Part shown: one piece after another, positions 12,230-23,559 of the stretch
How the letters are laid out: the number at the start of each line of letters is the position of its first letter
Position numbering within the stretch: position 1 is the first letter of the stretch
Assembly: GCA_023052935.1 (NCBI GenBank)
Contig: JAJSOM010000015.1
Location: 1-64,000, forward strand
Reading direction: 5' to 3'
Source: Piezodorus guildinii
Taxonomy: Eukaryota; Arthropoda; Insecta; Hemiptera; Pentatomidae
Length of the DNA: 64,000 nucleotides
The notes under the pieces: generated by a model
The model's database searches: none
Seen by the model: the letters and a program-made list of their open reading frames with translations, nothing else
What the model was told of the DNA's origin: nothing
Made by a program: the position numbers and the translations under genes

Positions 12230-12728
12230 CCTTCGGCGGCTCAAACCTTCCACTTAACTACAAAAGGCTCATCTACGTGACCATCATTAGATCTATATGG
12301 ACTTACAGAGTTGAGCTTTGGGGCTCTACTAAACCATCGAATTCTTCCCGTATCCAATCTGTACAATTCAAAATCCTTCGTAAAATCCTCAACGCTCCTA
12401 ACTTTGTCACAAATAAAATCATCCATAAAGATCTAAATGTTCCATATGTTGCTGATTTGGCCCGCACCAGATATCAATCCTTCTATGACAAACTCCATTC
12501 CCACCCCAACCACCTAGTTTCAACCATAGCTTCCTGTTCGATTCCTGATAATCCTCCGAGGCGTCTGAACAGAAGATGGCCTCGAGACCTTCTAGTTTAA
12601 AATAGTTACTAGAGTGCTACCGTTGGGTTGTTCCTCTACAAGTCTGTCTCATGTGATTTTTCTGTAAGCATATTTACTTGTAATATAAACTACAGTTGTA
12701 AATCTCAAAAAATAAATATTAAAAAAAA
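12230..12728 (+). pseudogene. LINE B, 5'-truncated reverse transcriptase copy
   Basis: The last ~122 codons of ORF2 are still open and end at 12600. They run from NYKRLIYVTIIRSIWTYRVE through a WGSTKPSNSSRIQ block, a KILRKILNAPNFVTNKIIHK block and a PPRRLNRRWPRDLLV end. This is the Jockey-type C-terminal region. An upstream ATG at 12118 only extends the frame into unrelated LINE A sequence and is not a real start. The 3' UTR carries GAGTGCTACCGTTGGGT and ends in poly(A) at 12720-12729. The copy abuts LINE A on the opposite strand. Other copies are at 50766-51384 and 61198-62496. Confidence 0.8.
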
Positions 12729-12729
12729 A

Positions 12730-13503
12730 CATGACAAATCCTATAATTTAAAATTAGTTTCAAAACTTGGTAAAGTCGTCCTGTAAACTTCACATTACGA
12801 GACTTAAGACGTTGTTTTGGTTATAACGGCAAAAACTGCGGGTGGTTATTGTTGCCCAAAACTAAGGCGTTTTTCCCAAACTTAACTGACATATTAAATT
12901 AAAAATATTTTGTGCAAGCAATTTTTTTTTCTCGATTTTTTTTTATGCAGACTGATTTATTAAGTTCTAGATTCACCTGACGAAAATTGATCAAAATATT
13001 AATTAAAATAGACACATACATAAGATCGTAAAGTAATGGTTACAGTTTGGTTGGCTTCATTTGGTTGGATACCATGCAGCTTCTTAAATACTGGAGAAAC
13101 CTTCAATGCCGAATCGTATTGTAATAAAATTAATGCAGAACGGCATCAGAAATGTGCTATAATCAAGCTATCTTTGAGAGGTCAAAAGGGGCCTTTTTTG
13201 CATGACAACTCCCGTATGTCTCACATTAGACGCCACAAAAAGTTTTGAAGCTTAAATGTGATGCTCTGCCACATCCGCCCTTCTCTAGACCTTTGCATAC
13301 GGATAATAATTCCTTTAGACACCTGGACTTCTTAAGAAAATATTATATTTACAAAAGAAATTAGACGCGTTTTAGGAGCATATCAATTTTAAATATGGAA
13401 CATTATATTCCGAGTGAATGGAAATGTTTCCATCACTTTGGCAGAAAGTTATTGATATTAGTGGAGACTAAATATAACGTAACGGTTGTTAGTCTTTCTT
13501 CTA
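12730..13503. other. Intergenic sequence, nothing recognised
   Basis: A 70-codon open stretch at 13036-13248 has no recognisable domain and is probably chance. Confidence 0.45.
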
Positions 13504-13504
13504 T

Positions 13505-13718
13505 TAAAAAAAAAAAAAATTCATATTTATTATTCGCACATGTCAAACGCAATATGTGACAATAAGCAAATGTGCTACAGAAACATAAGCAACGGTCATA
13601 ATATGCATAGAGAATTTTAGTCTATTATAGAGTCCGTGTAATTTGCTATGACAATGCGAATATAGAGTTTGTATGTAAGTCCATCATTATGTAAGTCCGT
13701 ACGTATTTTAACTGAATG

Positions 13719-13751
<33 letters not shown>

Positions 13752-14260
13752 TGCCACTACAACTCATAAAGGGTCTTGGGCTCAGTACATTAGAGATTTT
13801 TACTGTTTTTAGGCCAACGGCCGTGCAATGAGGTGATTTGGCCGAGGTCACGCTCAGCCGCCAGGTTTTTCCCCATTTTCGGGTACCCACTTTAGAGGCT
13901 GGGTCTGCCCAAGGAGGGTCTCCATACCCTAGGGTCGCCCCCCGGCTAAAATGACAGAATAAATAATATACACTAGACCACGCCGCTCCCCTTTAACTGA
14001 ATTTCTGCTTTTGCATGTGATTCTATTTTGCTGAACCATGTGAGTTTCAGTAAGTATGTATTAATATATAATAATAGTAAGTATGTATGTATATGTATTC
14101 AGTTTTTGTGTTATATTTAATTTCGATGATTTGCATAAAAGAGAGTATATTACTTTCAGCCGCTGGTTGAGAGGTTATCTTTTCATCTTGACGTGTGGAC
14201 CCCAAGTCACCCTTTGGTCCAGAGTTAGTCCTGGGTACCTACAGTCTTTCTTTTTAAAAC
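13505..14260 (-). pseudogene. LINE A copy interrupted by a SINE
   Basis: Minus-strand LINE A in two parts, 13505-13717 and 14003-14260. The upstream part of the protein survives as YPGLTLDQRVTWGPHVKMKR near 14175-14235. The downstream part is 3' UTR with 'gacaataagcaaatgtgct'. Removing the SINE at 13718-13991 restores a continuous family A match. Confidence 0.75.
13718..13991 (-). mobile_element. GC-rich SINE with poly(A) tail and 11-bp target duplication
   Basis: Flanked by TTTAACTGAAT at 13707-13717 and again at 13992-14002. Read on the minus strand it starts GGGGAGCGGCGTGGTCTAGT, an A-box-like start, runs through a GC-rich body and ends in about 28 A residues (the A run at 13719-13747 is on the plus strand side as T on the element strand; tail orientation is therefore uncertain). 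Body GC content is far above its surroundings. The exact target duplication makes this one of the clearest single insertions in the window. No second copy was seen here. Confidence 0.75.
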
Positions 14261-15040
14261 AAAATCCTGCATTATTTTTTTTCCGAAAAAACAAGTAGAA
14301 AACAAAATTACTAAAAACAAACTTGAATAGGATAACACCTAAGACCTCAGTAATGTGTGGACAACGAAGAAAAGCGAAACCTACGTGAATATCACAATAC
14401 GAGAGGGATCGAGTGTTAACAATATAAAGGATTGTTTCCCCCTTCATATTATCCAGTCTCTTAGAAACAATGTCTCGGAGGAGGAAAGGGGTTGGTTGCA
14501 TTGAGTTAGTTGGATACTGTAGCTACACCGGGCACAGCAAAGGTGCCTCCGAGGAAGGCAGTAAAAGCTTCGGAGAAGTTTAAGACAACTTCAACCCTGA
14601 GTGAGGTAGGAAGGAGGGTTACGGAGGGGGGTTACGAAGGAGGGCTTTTTACCCCTCACAAACAAACCTTCTTCTCTTACAAAGAACTTCCAACCCCCAC
14701 CTAACTTCACAACGTGTTTAATAAATAGTCTCGTCTCTGTTGTTTTAGCTGATCGTAGCCAGTCAAATTGCCGCGGAATGAATATTTAAAAATAAACTTA
14801 ATATAAAATACATTGTCTTGAAATAACATTTTGTATTGTTTATGAAAATAAATGAAATGAAATGAAAAATAATTTTTATTCTGAGGCATCCTAAGATTAA
14901 TATACAGTGAACAGAAAAAGTCCAATTTGTCTGGTTTCTTTTGAAATACTCGTATAATTAATTATTCAGTCAATTAAATTATATAGGTTAATATTAATTT
15001 TCTAATAAAAAAAAATTAATAAATAAAAAACAAACAAAAA
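14261..15040. other. Unassigned sequence with a GC-rich patch
   Basis: 14510-14700 is purine/GC-rich and open on the plus strand for 64 codons but has no recognisable domain. The rest is AT-rich. An A-rich run at 15005-15050 borders the next LINE A copy. Confidence 0.4.
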
Positions 15041-15044
15041 AAAA

Positions 15045-15990
15045 ACACTTCATATCAATATTCACGCCTGTCAAAAGCTATCTGACAAACAGCAAATGTG
15101 CTGCACAAATTGAGATCAGGAACGGTAGGCATGGGGAAGTAAAGTTCCCAGCAGCACTTCTTCCTTGGCTTTGATTTAGCATAGGAGGTCTCACATCCAG
15201 CTTCTTTTTAGCCTTCTTCTGATTGGCATTTCAGCTATTGACATGTTGTTAATCAGTCTATTGTGTTGTCTATCAAGTTTACTGTGAAAACGTGAATAGA
15301 ATGTTCGTATATGTTGGTCAACTGTTGGTTGTTGCATGTCTGTATGTAGGATTCTGTTGTTTACGCACCAAGGAGCTGTCGTTATGAGTCTTAGAATTTT
15401 GGATTGAAATGATTGCAGTTTTTGTATGTGAGTCTTTTATGCTGAACCGAAAATCTGTGAAGCGTAAGTCCATATCGCCTTAAATATGTATGTGTATTAC
15501 TATGTTCTGTGGCATATAGGGTAATAAAGTAATTTACTTAGAATATACATTTTATTTATCAAATATCACTTACTATTCACATATTATTATGCATAAAACT
15601 TGGTACAGAGATGCATTGTTATTATCGAGAATACTGAGGTTCTATTTACCACATAATATTACATATAGGTACCTTTGGACATGACTGCTTGACCCCCAAC
15701 TTCCGACTTCCGTGCTGGACTTCCTCTTATCTTGCCGTCCGGGCTCAGACTCCCCAGGTACTCCGCTATCCCTGCTGTACGAGTGGAGGGGTCTATTTTT
15801 TGTATAGCCCTTCTAAGAAGCCTTCCTGCTTGTCGCCCGGAAACTGCTCTATTTTGTACAAATCAAAAATATTTCTTCACCTCCCAATATTCTCGATACA
15901 TAGCAGTATGAATTCAGTTTCTGTCTAATTTTTAATAATAACGCGTTCATACAGTCGGTGGTTGAGAGTCTGTCTTTTTATTTTGACATG
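15045..15990 (-). pseudogene. LINE A copy interrupted by a solo LTR
   Basis: Minus-strand LINE A closely paralleling 11558-12185: shared 'gacaaacagcaaatgtgct', 'gcatggggaag', 'ttgctgtgaaaacgt'-type and 'gaaaatctgtgaagcgtaag' blocks. It is split by the LTR at 15498-15905 and resumes with 'gaattcagtttctgtct'. Coding sequence is broken throughout. Confidence 0.75.
15498..15905 (+). mobile_element. Solo LTR-like insertion
   Basis: 408 bp with termini TACTATGT and ACATAGCA, compatible with a TG..CA LTR whose second base mutated. It is bracketed by GTAT at 15494-15497 and 15906-15909, a 4-bp target duplication. It contains a GC-rich 3' half. A related, longer sequence lies at 29981-30760 (shared GAGAATACTGAGG, ATAATATTACA and TACCTTTG blocks). 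No internal retrotransposon region is present. Class is inferred from structure only. Confidence 0.55.
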
Positions 15991-16725
15991 TGAGCAAGAT
16001 TAATATGAATAAAATATACAAAAAACGAAAACAGATAACTACATCATATTTGTTTTTTGTTGTGCATCGTGTCAAGATCTGAATAATTCTTCCATTGTTA
16101 TCTATTTTTGTGGTTATTCGCTGAGCAATATAATTTGCTATTGAGTTATACTTAAAAGAAGATTTTATTGGATGGGAATTTTCGATTATGGGGAAAATTT
16201 ACTCGTTTTTATTTTAACCACTAGAATTTTACACATTTATTTTTCTGAAAAAGTTAGCCTGACCCATAAATACCTGACTTTTCAGAACACATACATAATA
16301 AGACCACCTCAAACTTATGACTCATCATGTTTGATGTGCTCTTTCTTTACAGTTAAGCTTTTTTATAAAGAAATTTTTCTTACACTCAAGCATAACAATA
16401 AAGCCCCATGTTTCTTAAGAACTATAAAGGTTAAAATAAAATAAACATATCATACCACTCGTGCTTGTCTCTTCACAAAGTTTTTATTATTTCAGAGATA
16501 ATACATTTGACTGTTTATAAAATCTGTTTATCGAGGAAATAAATAAAAACCAACTGCTTATGTTTAAATGCCTCTATAAACTTTCTCATAAAGCATAAAT
16601 CCCTGATGTTTTATTCGTAATATTAAAAAAAATAAAGTACACTAAAAATTGTTTGTACTATAATTATGATTTACTTAAGTACTAAAGCTTATTGGACGCC
16701 TCACAGATATACGGGACTGCCAAAA
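15991..16725. other. AT-rich sequence, nothing recognised
   Basis: A 90-codon open stretch at 16172-16444 is low-complexity in composition, lacks a domain and has no neighbours supporting it. I do not call it a gene. Confidence 0.45.
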
Positions 16726-17084
16726 AAAGACACACATACGCAAAATTCAATTTTTTCAATCCATAACTTTCAGAACTATCACAAACTCACCATAGTACGT
16801 TAGCAACACTTTTTTTCATACTAACAATCAAATACTACATTACATGGCCACTAGTAACATGCCGGAAAATACTCGCAGAAGACTGAAAAGAAGTTGGATA
16901 AGGGACCTTCTAAGCTAAATCCGTAATAGGAAGCACGCCAGGAAGAAGGACCACAGGGCATCTTCTCTCCATCATGCCTACCACGCCAACTATCATTCCT
17001 TCATCATCACATTTGCTGATTGTCAACATTTATTGACAGGTGTGAATAAAAAAAATTTGAAGATAAAAAAAAAAAAAAATTTTT
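16726..17084 (+). pseudogene. LINE A, 3' end copy
   Basis: Plus-strand copy ending the ORF with RRRLKRSWIRDLLS and a stop at about 16916-16919. The family A 3' tail follows, with 'catcatgcctaccacgcc', 'catttgctgattgtcaac' and 'gacaggtgtgaataaa', then an A-rich tail. About 60 codons of the reverse transcriptase C-terminus are recognisable upstream. Confidence 0.7.
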
Positions 17085-17145
17085 GTTCATATGTTGAATC
17101 AACTAGAAATCTTAGTAAAATTGTATATTACTATAGTATTTATGT

Positions 17146-18289
17146 GTTCGTTAATTATCAGGCCGATTTGCAAAAGAAATTCTTGGATATTTTTTAAAAC
17201 ACTTTATTTATTCCAGTATCGCGACGTTTCAGCCTCTAGGGCCATTTTCAAGCTTCTGTAAATCAATTAAAATCTTATTGCATTTATATATTTTTCCAAC
17301 AATTCAATTTCAACAACATATAATAAATTATTTTTAATAATTTTGTCACCTACCATGCATATCCATCTCAGTTATCTTTTAATTTTACCGCTTTTCACCA
17401 GCGTCGTCATAATTTTTTTAAAAATGTCATTTTTCAAAAAAACCTGTATTCAAAAATATCATATTATTTTTGATCATCCATTGAAAAAGTGGATCTATTT
17501 ATTCAAAAAAGAAAATGAACATTTTTTCCAACTTACTTAACAGTTTTCAGCCGCCTTTTAGGTGTTCTCGTGCGCGACTGAACTTGGGGTGGGGATGCCA
17601 AAGGATTTATATATTTACTCTCTCGATAGTACTTGCATATAAGGTGTTTAGGTTGTAAACGTCTGTTTGGTGGTTAACTGACTACACAAGGAAGAAAACA
17701 TAAATAAACGTAGAATCATAGAATCAATTTACATAACAAAAAATTTAGAAAAATCAGTTAACCACCAAACAGACGTTGACAACCTAAACACCTTTTATGC
17801 AAGTACTATCGAGAGAGTAAATATATAAATCCTTTGGCATCCCCACCCCAAGTTCAGTCGCGCACGAGAACACCTAAAAGGCGGCTGAAAACTGTTAAGT
17901 AAGTTGGAAAAAATGTTTATTTTCTTTTTTGAATAAATAGATCCACTTTTTCAATGGATGATGAAAAATAATATGATATTTTTGAATACAGGTTTTTTTG
18001 AAAAATGACATTTTTAAAAAATTATGACGACGCTGGTGAAAAGCGGTAAAATTAAAAGATAACTGAGATGGATATGCATGGTAGGTGACAAAATTATTAA
18101 AAATAATTTATTATATGTTGTTGTAATTGAATTGTTGGAAAAATACATAAATGCAATAAGATTTTAATTGATTTACAGAAGCTTGAAAATGGCCCTAGAG
18201 GCTGAAACGTCGCGATACTGGAATAAATAAAGTGTTTTAAAAAAATATCCAAGAATTTCTTTTGCAAATCGGCCTGATAATTAACGAAC
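17146..18289. mobile_element. 1.14-kb foldback element, 536-bp arms
   Basis: 17146-17681 is the near-perfect reverse complement of 17754-18289, with a 72-nt loop at 17682-17753. Few mismatches and one-base indels are visible. Each arm carries the string AAAATGGCCCTAGAGGCTGA followed by AACGTCG, resembling the 3' part of a hammerhead core. This may indicate a Penelope-like terminal repeat arranged tail to tail. No open reading frame over 70 codons is meaningful. The structure could form a long hairpin RNA if transcribed. Confidence 0.85.
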
Positions 18290-18605
18290 AAATATTAGAA
18301 CAAAAGAAAAATGACGACAATGATGAGAAAAATAGTATTTATGTTATTTTACATGTTTAGTGCTCTATTCTACTAAACTATATATTAAATATATGTTTGT
18401 TAAGTTGAAGTTTATGTACGGTCTATATAATTATTAGTGATGACGAGAAACTGTTATGTTAGTCATCAAAAAGTCATTTAGGGGTGCAGGTAGATCCAAC
18501 GTGATGTTGTTGATGGTTTTGATTTCTTGACAAATGTACTGCAGAGGCCTGAGTCTTGATGAATAGTCGCCAACAGAATTATTATATTTCATTTCGGTTC
18601 TAAAT

Positions 18606-18735
18606 TAATTAGTGGAGTGTTACCAATGGGTAGTTTCTTCTCAGGACTACCATATGTACTAATCATATATAAAGCCTATTTGCTTGTTGTATTTATTTAA
18701 TACAGTTGTAAATTTCTTTATATAAATAAAAAAAA
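18606..18735 (+). mobile_element. LINE B 3' UTR fragment
   Basis: Matches the family B tail at 12605-12725: GGAGTGTTACCAATGGGTAG, TTTGCTTGTTGTATT and ACAGTTGTAAAT, then an A-rich end. No coding part. Confidence 0.6.
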
Positions 18736-18847
18736 TTAATTAGTAGTAGAGGAGGTGTTTTATCCCTTAGAAAAATAAAAATGGGTCAATCCGTTTGAAA
18801 TACCCCAATTTTTATTAATTTTGCCACTCATCATTTTCGATTTTAAT

Positions 18848-19832
18848 GATGTTTTTAACCAGTTATTCTCTATCTTTCATGAATAAAAACCGTAGTTAAA
18901 TTTTTTTCTGGCAAAGGCTTTTAGTGTTGCAGCCGATTTAAGTGAGCTTCGAGATTGAAAACATGTGCTGGAAAAATTACTCTAATTATGGTAACTCTGC
19001 AGATATCGAGTCAATTTAATGGCTGAGGCTCAACTGGTTCAAATGTTATTAATTTGGTTTGGCATCAAGTAGGTTGATAAGATGTGTGCAAGCAAGACAA
19101 GGCAGTAATGTGTAATCAACACTAATATTACAAAGCTGAAGAGTTTGTTTGAACATGCTAATCTTAGAAACTACTGGTTAGAATTAAACATTTTTTGTGT
19201 TAGATAGTCCATTTATCGAGGAAGGCTAAAGGCTATATAACATCACGCTGTGACTACTAGGAGTGAAGAGTCAGTGGAAAAAACGGGAGAAATTAACCTC
19301 CCATTCTAGATTCTAAATGACTTACCTTTTAATTTTAAAATAATTAAATATCCCGTTAAGTTATCTTTTGTCGTAACAATTAATAAATAACAGCGGCATT
19401 TATACATTTTTAAAACGTAATAATCGATTTACGTCAAGACTGCTTTTTCAACTACGTATATGTCGCATTGTCAAGGTCGGGTTGCGGAGAAAATCAGAAT
19501 GTTCTTCTGCCACAAGAATATAAAACTAAAAATGGTATTTTCGAAGAAGTACTGTTAAATATATTCTTTTAAAAACTTTCTAATCGCGATCAGAATAACA
19601 GAAATGGACGCAGACGGAGTCGCGGCCAACAGCTGGTTTTTTCGAAACAAACTGGGTCTCAACCATTAATCTTTATCCTGTCGTTCTTATTATATAGAAG
19701 TATCATCTGTACTGAACTTGGCGAAAGCATTTCTTTGAAAATTTATATTGAAAAGAAGGACAATGCTTACGCGATCGAAATTTCTACAACAAGTAATGCA
19801 GGGTAGAGAATAACTGGTTTAAAAATAGTTAA
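18848..19832. mobile_element. Possible non-autonomous DNA element
   Basis: TTTTTAACCAGTTATTCTCT near 18853 is closely matched in reverse complement near 19804-19827 (AGAGAATAACTGGTTTAAAA). This gives ~20-bp inverted ends around ~985 bp. The interior has no recognised protein. Target duplications are not clear, so this could be coincidence or an older repeat. Confidence 0.35.
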
Positions 19833-19917
19833 AATAAAAAGTGTTGAGCGGCAAGGTCTGGACGATTTCGATTGGATTGATCTATATTATTATTATTTCT
19901 CCATACAGTTTAAATTA

Positions 19918-20240
19918 ATTCTTAGCATTGATAAATAACAGCTAATAATGCATGTTAAGCGAATTTTGCAAAGCAACTATAGGAGAAAACTTAAAAAATA
20001 TTTTTTTAATGCAATTTTTTGTTTTTGAACATAAGAGCAGTAATATACATGTATGATATACCGTTGGAAAGCTAAAGATTTTAAAAGAAATATTATTGCA
20101 TACATAAGCTTTTAAAAGTTAATAGAGAGTGATGAAAAGTCGATAAAACTAACTGATTATTTTAGATAATAATATAATAGATTTTTTAATAAAACACATG
20201 TTTCCATAGAAATTACATTTAATTAATTCTTTAATGGTTT
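19918..20240 (+). repeat. R1 partial copy (right half)
   Basis: Starts at the CATTGATAAATAACAGCTAA landmark and runs to the TTAATTCTTTAATGGTTTCAC end, where a full R1 copy begins at once. This is a head-to-tail arrangement. Confidence 0.65.
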
Positions 20241-21112
20241 CACTTACTATATAAAATAAGGGGAAGTATTGCGATCGGGAAAAGTTTTCAACGGAAATAC
20301 ACGTTTTAGGGTCTCTTGAGTCCAAATAATCAAGTCCCGCAAAAAGGTCTGTGTGTGAGTGTGGTAACTCCCGAGCGGAAGCAGTAAGCCCTACAAATCT
20401 GAAATTTCATATTTAAGACAAATATACGCCCGAGACGTTACAAAACCTTTTTCATCAAAATGAGCTTACCAGAAGAGCCACTTTATACAATGCATTTTGC
20501 ACCTTTTTTCGATTTTCTCGAAAACGGTTCCGACGATTTTGATTAAACTCGCTATATCGATGTAAAATTTAATGGGATTTAATACCATGTAGGTTCTATT
20601 CTGATCAAAATGGTCCGGCAGGGCTTAAATGCCGATATTTTAAATTTTCTTCCCCTAAAGTACCTTTAATATTGTAGATTTAATAAAAATAACTATATTA
20701 ACTTGTTAATTCGGATGAAAAACAGGTAAATATATAAATTGAATAATTTCGATACCCAACTAAAGAAGAAAACAGAAAAATATTTTTTTAATGCAATTTT
20801 ATGTTTTTGAACATAAGAGCAGTAATATACATGTATGATATACCGTTGGAAAGCTAAAGATTTTAGAAAAAATATTATCTCATACACAAGCTTCTAAAAG
20901 TTAGTACAGAGTGATGAAATGAACATAAGACTAACTGATTATTTTAGATAATAAAATAATAGAGTTTTTAATAAAACACATGTTTCAATAAATTCAATTT
21001 AATTAATTCCTAAATAGTTTCACGTATTTTTATCTCTAACTGTTTTTGAAAATTCTTTCATTGATTTTAAAAATGGAGGTAAGTGAAAGTCGTGTGTTGC
21101 CCGCACCCGATT
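20238..21112 (+). repeat. R1 dispersed repeat, near full-length copy
   Basis: Begins TTTCACTTAC and ends GTAAGTGAAAG at 21079-21089 plus the tail TCGTGTGTTGCCCGCACC. All internal landmarks are present and collinear with 2527-3425. Apparent short open stretches on either strand are shared by several R1 copies but contain no known domain. Confidence 0.75.
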
Positions 21113-21566
21113 TTTTTTATTAGCAATGCATTTGTAAATGAAATTATAAAAAACAAGCATTAATCTTTTCGCTGCGTAGTAGCTAGTAAGGCTTAACCTT
21201 GTTTACGTGGCTAGCATATGAACAGCCTTTGTTTGAAGCTGAGTTTATTTCTCTATATTTTTTTTTGCAGACCTACAAAGCAAAAATTTTATCTTTAATA
21301 TTAAAAAAACAACAACAAAAGATCGTCGCTTTTTTATTCGGAATCAAGACTGACATTGATGAGGTTAATTTTATTTTTGTATTTTTTTTTTAATTCTGCA
21401 TTTTAATAGAACCTTTATTGAAACATTGCGTCGAAGATGAAAAAACTATAACGGAGGACTTAAATATCGGAGCAGATAAAAGACTCAGCCCAAGGCCTGT
21501 GACATGTAAGTGGCCTGAAAACATGCAAAAAGTGGAAAAGCAGGTATCCTTTTCTATGTACGATGT
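21113..21566. other. Intergenic sequence, nothing recognised
   Basis: A 64-codon open stretch at 21199-21393 looks non-biological (poly-F and lysine/glutamine-rich runs). Confidence 0.45.
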
Positions 21567-21579
21567 AGTGGCAATTTAA

Positions 21580-22240
21580 TAATAATAATAGGCTTAGCGA
21601 ACCCGATGTTCACCGTTCAAGCCCAAGCCCCCGAGATCAGCCTTAACGCAATCCTCTCATCGACGCTTTGGCCTACCTTTCGGACGCCTACCAGTCGGGT
21701 CAGCAAATACCAACCTTCTCGGAATCCACTCCTCAACGAGCCCAACAACCTTACATGCCCATTTTAGTCTCCGCGCTGCTATCAACTCAATTATATTCAC
21801 AGGATACAAGTTCCGCAATTCCGCGTTGTGTAACCTTCTAAACTCCCCAGTGGCCTCATCTCTCTTCGGACCAAATATTTTACACAGTACCTTATTTTTG
21901 AATACCTTAAGCCGCTGTTCATCCTTCAATGTAAGCGGCCACGTTTCACATCCGTAAAAAACCGTCGGAAGAATAATAGTTTTATAAATTCTAACCTTTA
22001 AGTTTTTAGACAGAAGCCGCGAGCTAAGTAACTAATCAAATGAATAATAACACGCATTTTCCACCTTTAACCGGGACTTTATTCCTTCCTGGATTTCTTT
22101 TTTTTTCTTGTTATCATTGAACCTAAATACTTGAATTTCTCTACGTGTTTAAAAGTATGCCCTGATTCATCAATATCACCAAGATCGCCACCGTTTCTGC
22201 TACTAAGCATATATTTCGTCTTATCGGTAGTTATATTTAA
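21580..22240 (-). pseudogene. RTE-type LINE, 5'-truncated, with 13-bp target duplication
   Basis: Flanked by AGTGGCAATTTAA at 21567-21579 and 22241-22253. On the minus strand a 90-codon frame (21657-21929) contains LKVFKNKVLCKIFGPKRDEA, then TGEFRRLHNAELRNLY. This is the C-terminal signature of arthropod endonuclease-reverse transcriptase LINEs. Upstream codons give a 'KTIILPTVFYGCETW' region, and further upstream an 'ESGHTFKHVEKFKYLG'-like block broken by stops. The 3' end is a short (TAA)n tail, usual for RTE-like elements. Clade is inferred from these features only. Confidence 0.8.
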
Positions 22241-22253
22241 AGTGGCAATTTAA

Positions 22254-22745
22254 AGAGACAATTAATTTATTTAGAAAGCGTTAGATGTATATCTGCATAG
22301 TTAATAGTAGAGTCAGTAATTGGAAAAGTAGGAGCTTAACGCAGTGATCCAAAGCCTGTAAACCCCTGAGCTATGCTGACACTAATCCTATGATATGATA
22401 ATAAAATGTTTATAATTCATAATGTAAGCTCCTCTCAGACTTAATAACATCTCTCACCATCAGCTGATTAAAGACAGCTAATAGAAGAAGTTGATTAAGG
22501 GAGTGTTGGAGGTGTGGCTGCTCCTGGTATTGGAACCTCCTTCCATTAAATTGCAGATCGATGGAGTCGGTCCCTCTGCGACCGGTTCCTATCTAACCGT
22601 TTGGCTTTTATCAATAAGCCATTTTAAGTTCTTTACGAGCGAAATGTAAAACCGACTACAGGTTGATGTCCTAGTGGTCCATATTATATCTAAAAATTTT
22701 CTGCGTCTCTTTTACTTAACTATATTATATGAATATCCTAAGATA
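22254..22745. other. Intergenic sequence, nothing recognised
   Basis: Moderately GC-rich at 22490-22680 without a recognisable protein or repeat partner. Confidence 0.4.
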
Positions 22746-22747
22746 TC

Positions 22748-22860
22748 TCAGGCCACTGGGAAGTTTAGAAAGTTGCACAACGAGTAATTGCGGAGCTCGT
22801 ACCCTGTGAATATAATTGAGTTGATAGAATCGCGGAGTCAGATCCTCTCTTAGTGTCCCG
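22748..22860 (+). pseudogene. RTE-type LINE fragment
   Basis: Encodes a broken ATGKFRKLHNE..LR..YPVNIIEL string, matching the family copy at 21580-22240 on the opposite strand. Confidence 0.6.
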
Positions 22861-22989
22861 AACTTATGACTAATACTGCGGCTTCAGTTCTTGCAATATA
22901 ATTGGGTTGAATAGGAGCTCTAGAGCAACAAATAACATCGAAGTCATAGTAATGTGGAATTTTATAGAATACATTTTGTATTACTTATC

Positions 22990-23250
22990 ACTAGGGGTGG
23001 GCATAATCGAATGATTGTCATAATCGGATGATCGGACTTCGATGATTTAAATAATCGAATGACCGAATGATTAATATGGATAGGAGAGACCATATGCCAC
23101 AATTCTCGTCTCTATGATGGCTGAGCTGGCTGAGCCCTGATGGAAATATGGATATAATTTATGTGATAAGAAAAAAAAAAAAAAAGTCGTTTTAATCCGA
23201 TAATCAATTAATTCGAATGATTGAAATAATCGAATGATCCGATAATCGTC
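22990..23250 (+). mobile_element. hAT-like or simple-iteration element with ATCGAATGA repeats
   Basis: Begins CTAGGGGTGGGCATAATCGA, resembling the TAGGGGTGGGC start of many hAT elements. It holds at least five spaced imperfect copies of AATCGAATGA/AATCGGATGA in the two ends (23007-23070 and 23190-23250). The matching right terminus is not visible, so the assignment is weak. Confidence 0.4.
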
Positions 23251-23559
23251 ATCATTAAGTTTATATTCAGCATTTCTTGTTAAGTAATTTAGAAAGAACA
23301 TCCATAACGTAAACGCTGTTACTCATGATGAATAAAATATACAAAGATATTGATTTAACTTTAACAAAATTATCATATATAGGTTTACTTTAGCTCACTA
23401 AAAAAAGAACTTTCAAACAAAATATTTCACTTAATTTCAATTTTTGATTTCTATGATTAAGGATAATTATTGATCTAAAGGTACTAAAAACATTTCAGTT
23501 TCTGTAACAATTTTATCAGTATTACTTTCAGTACCAAATTTTTTTTTCATCTATTGGAG

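Noticed and set aside
20693..20887. Recurring ~60-codon minus-strand frames in R1 copies (also 24461-24649 and 49308-49493)
   Set aside because: Present in several R1 copies with different limits and frameshifts, lysine/phenylalanine-rich, no known domain; treated as a by-product of repeat sequence.
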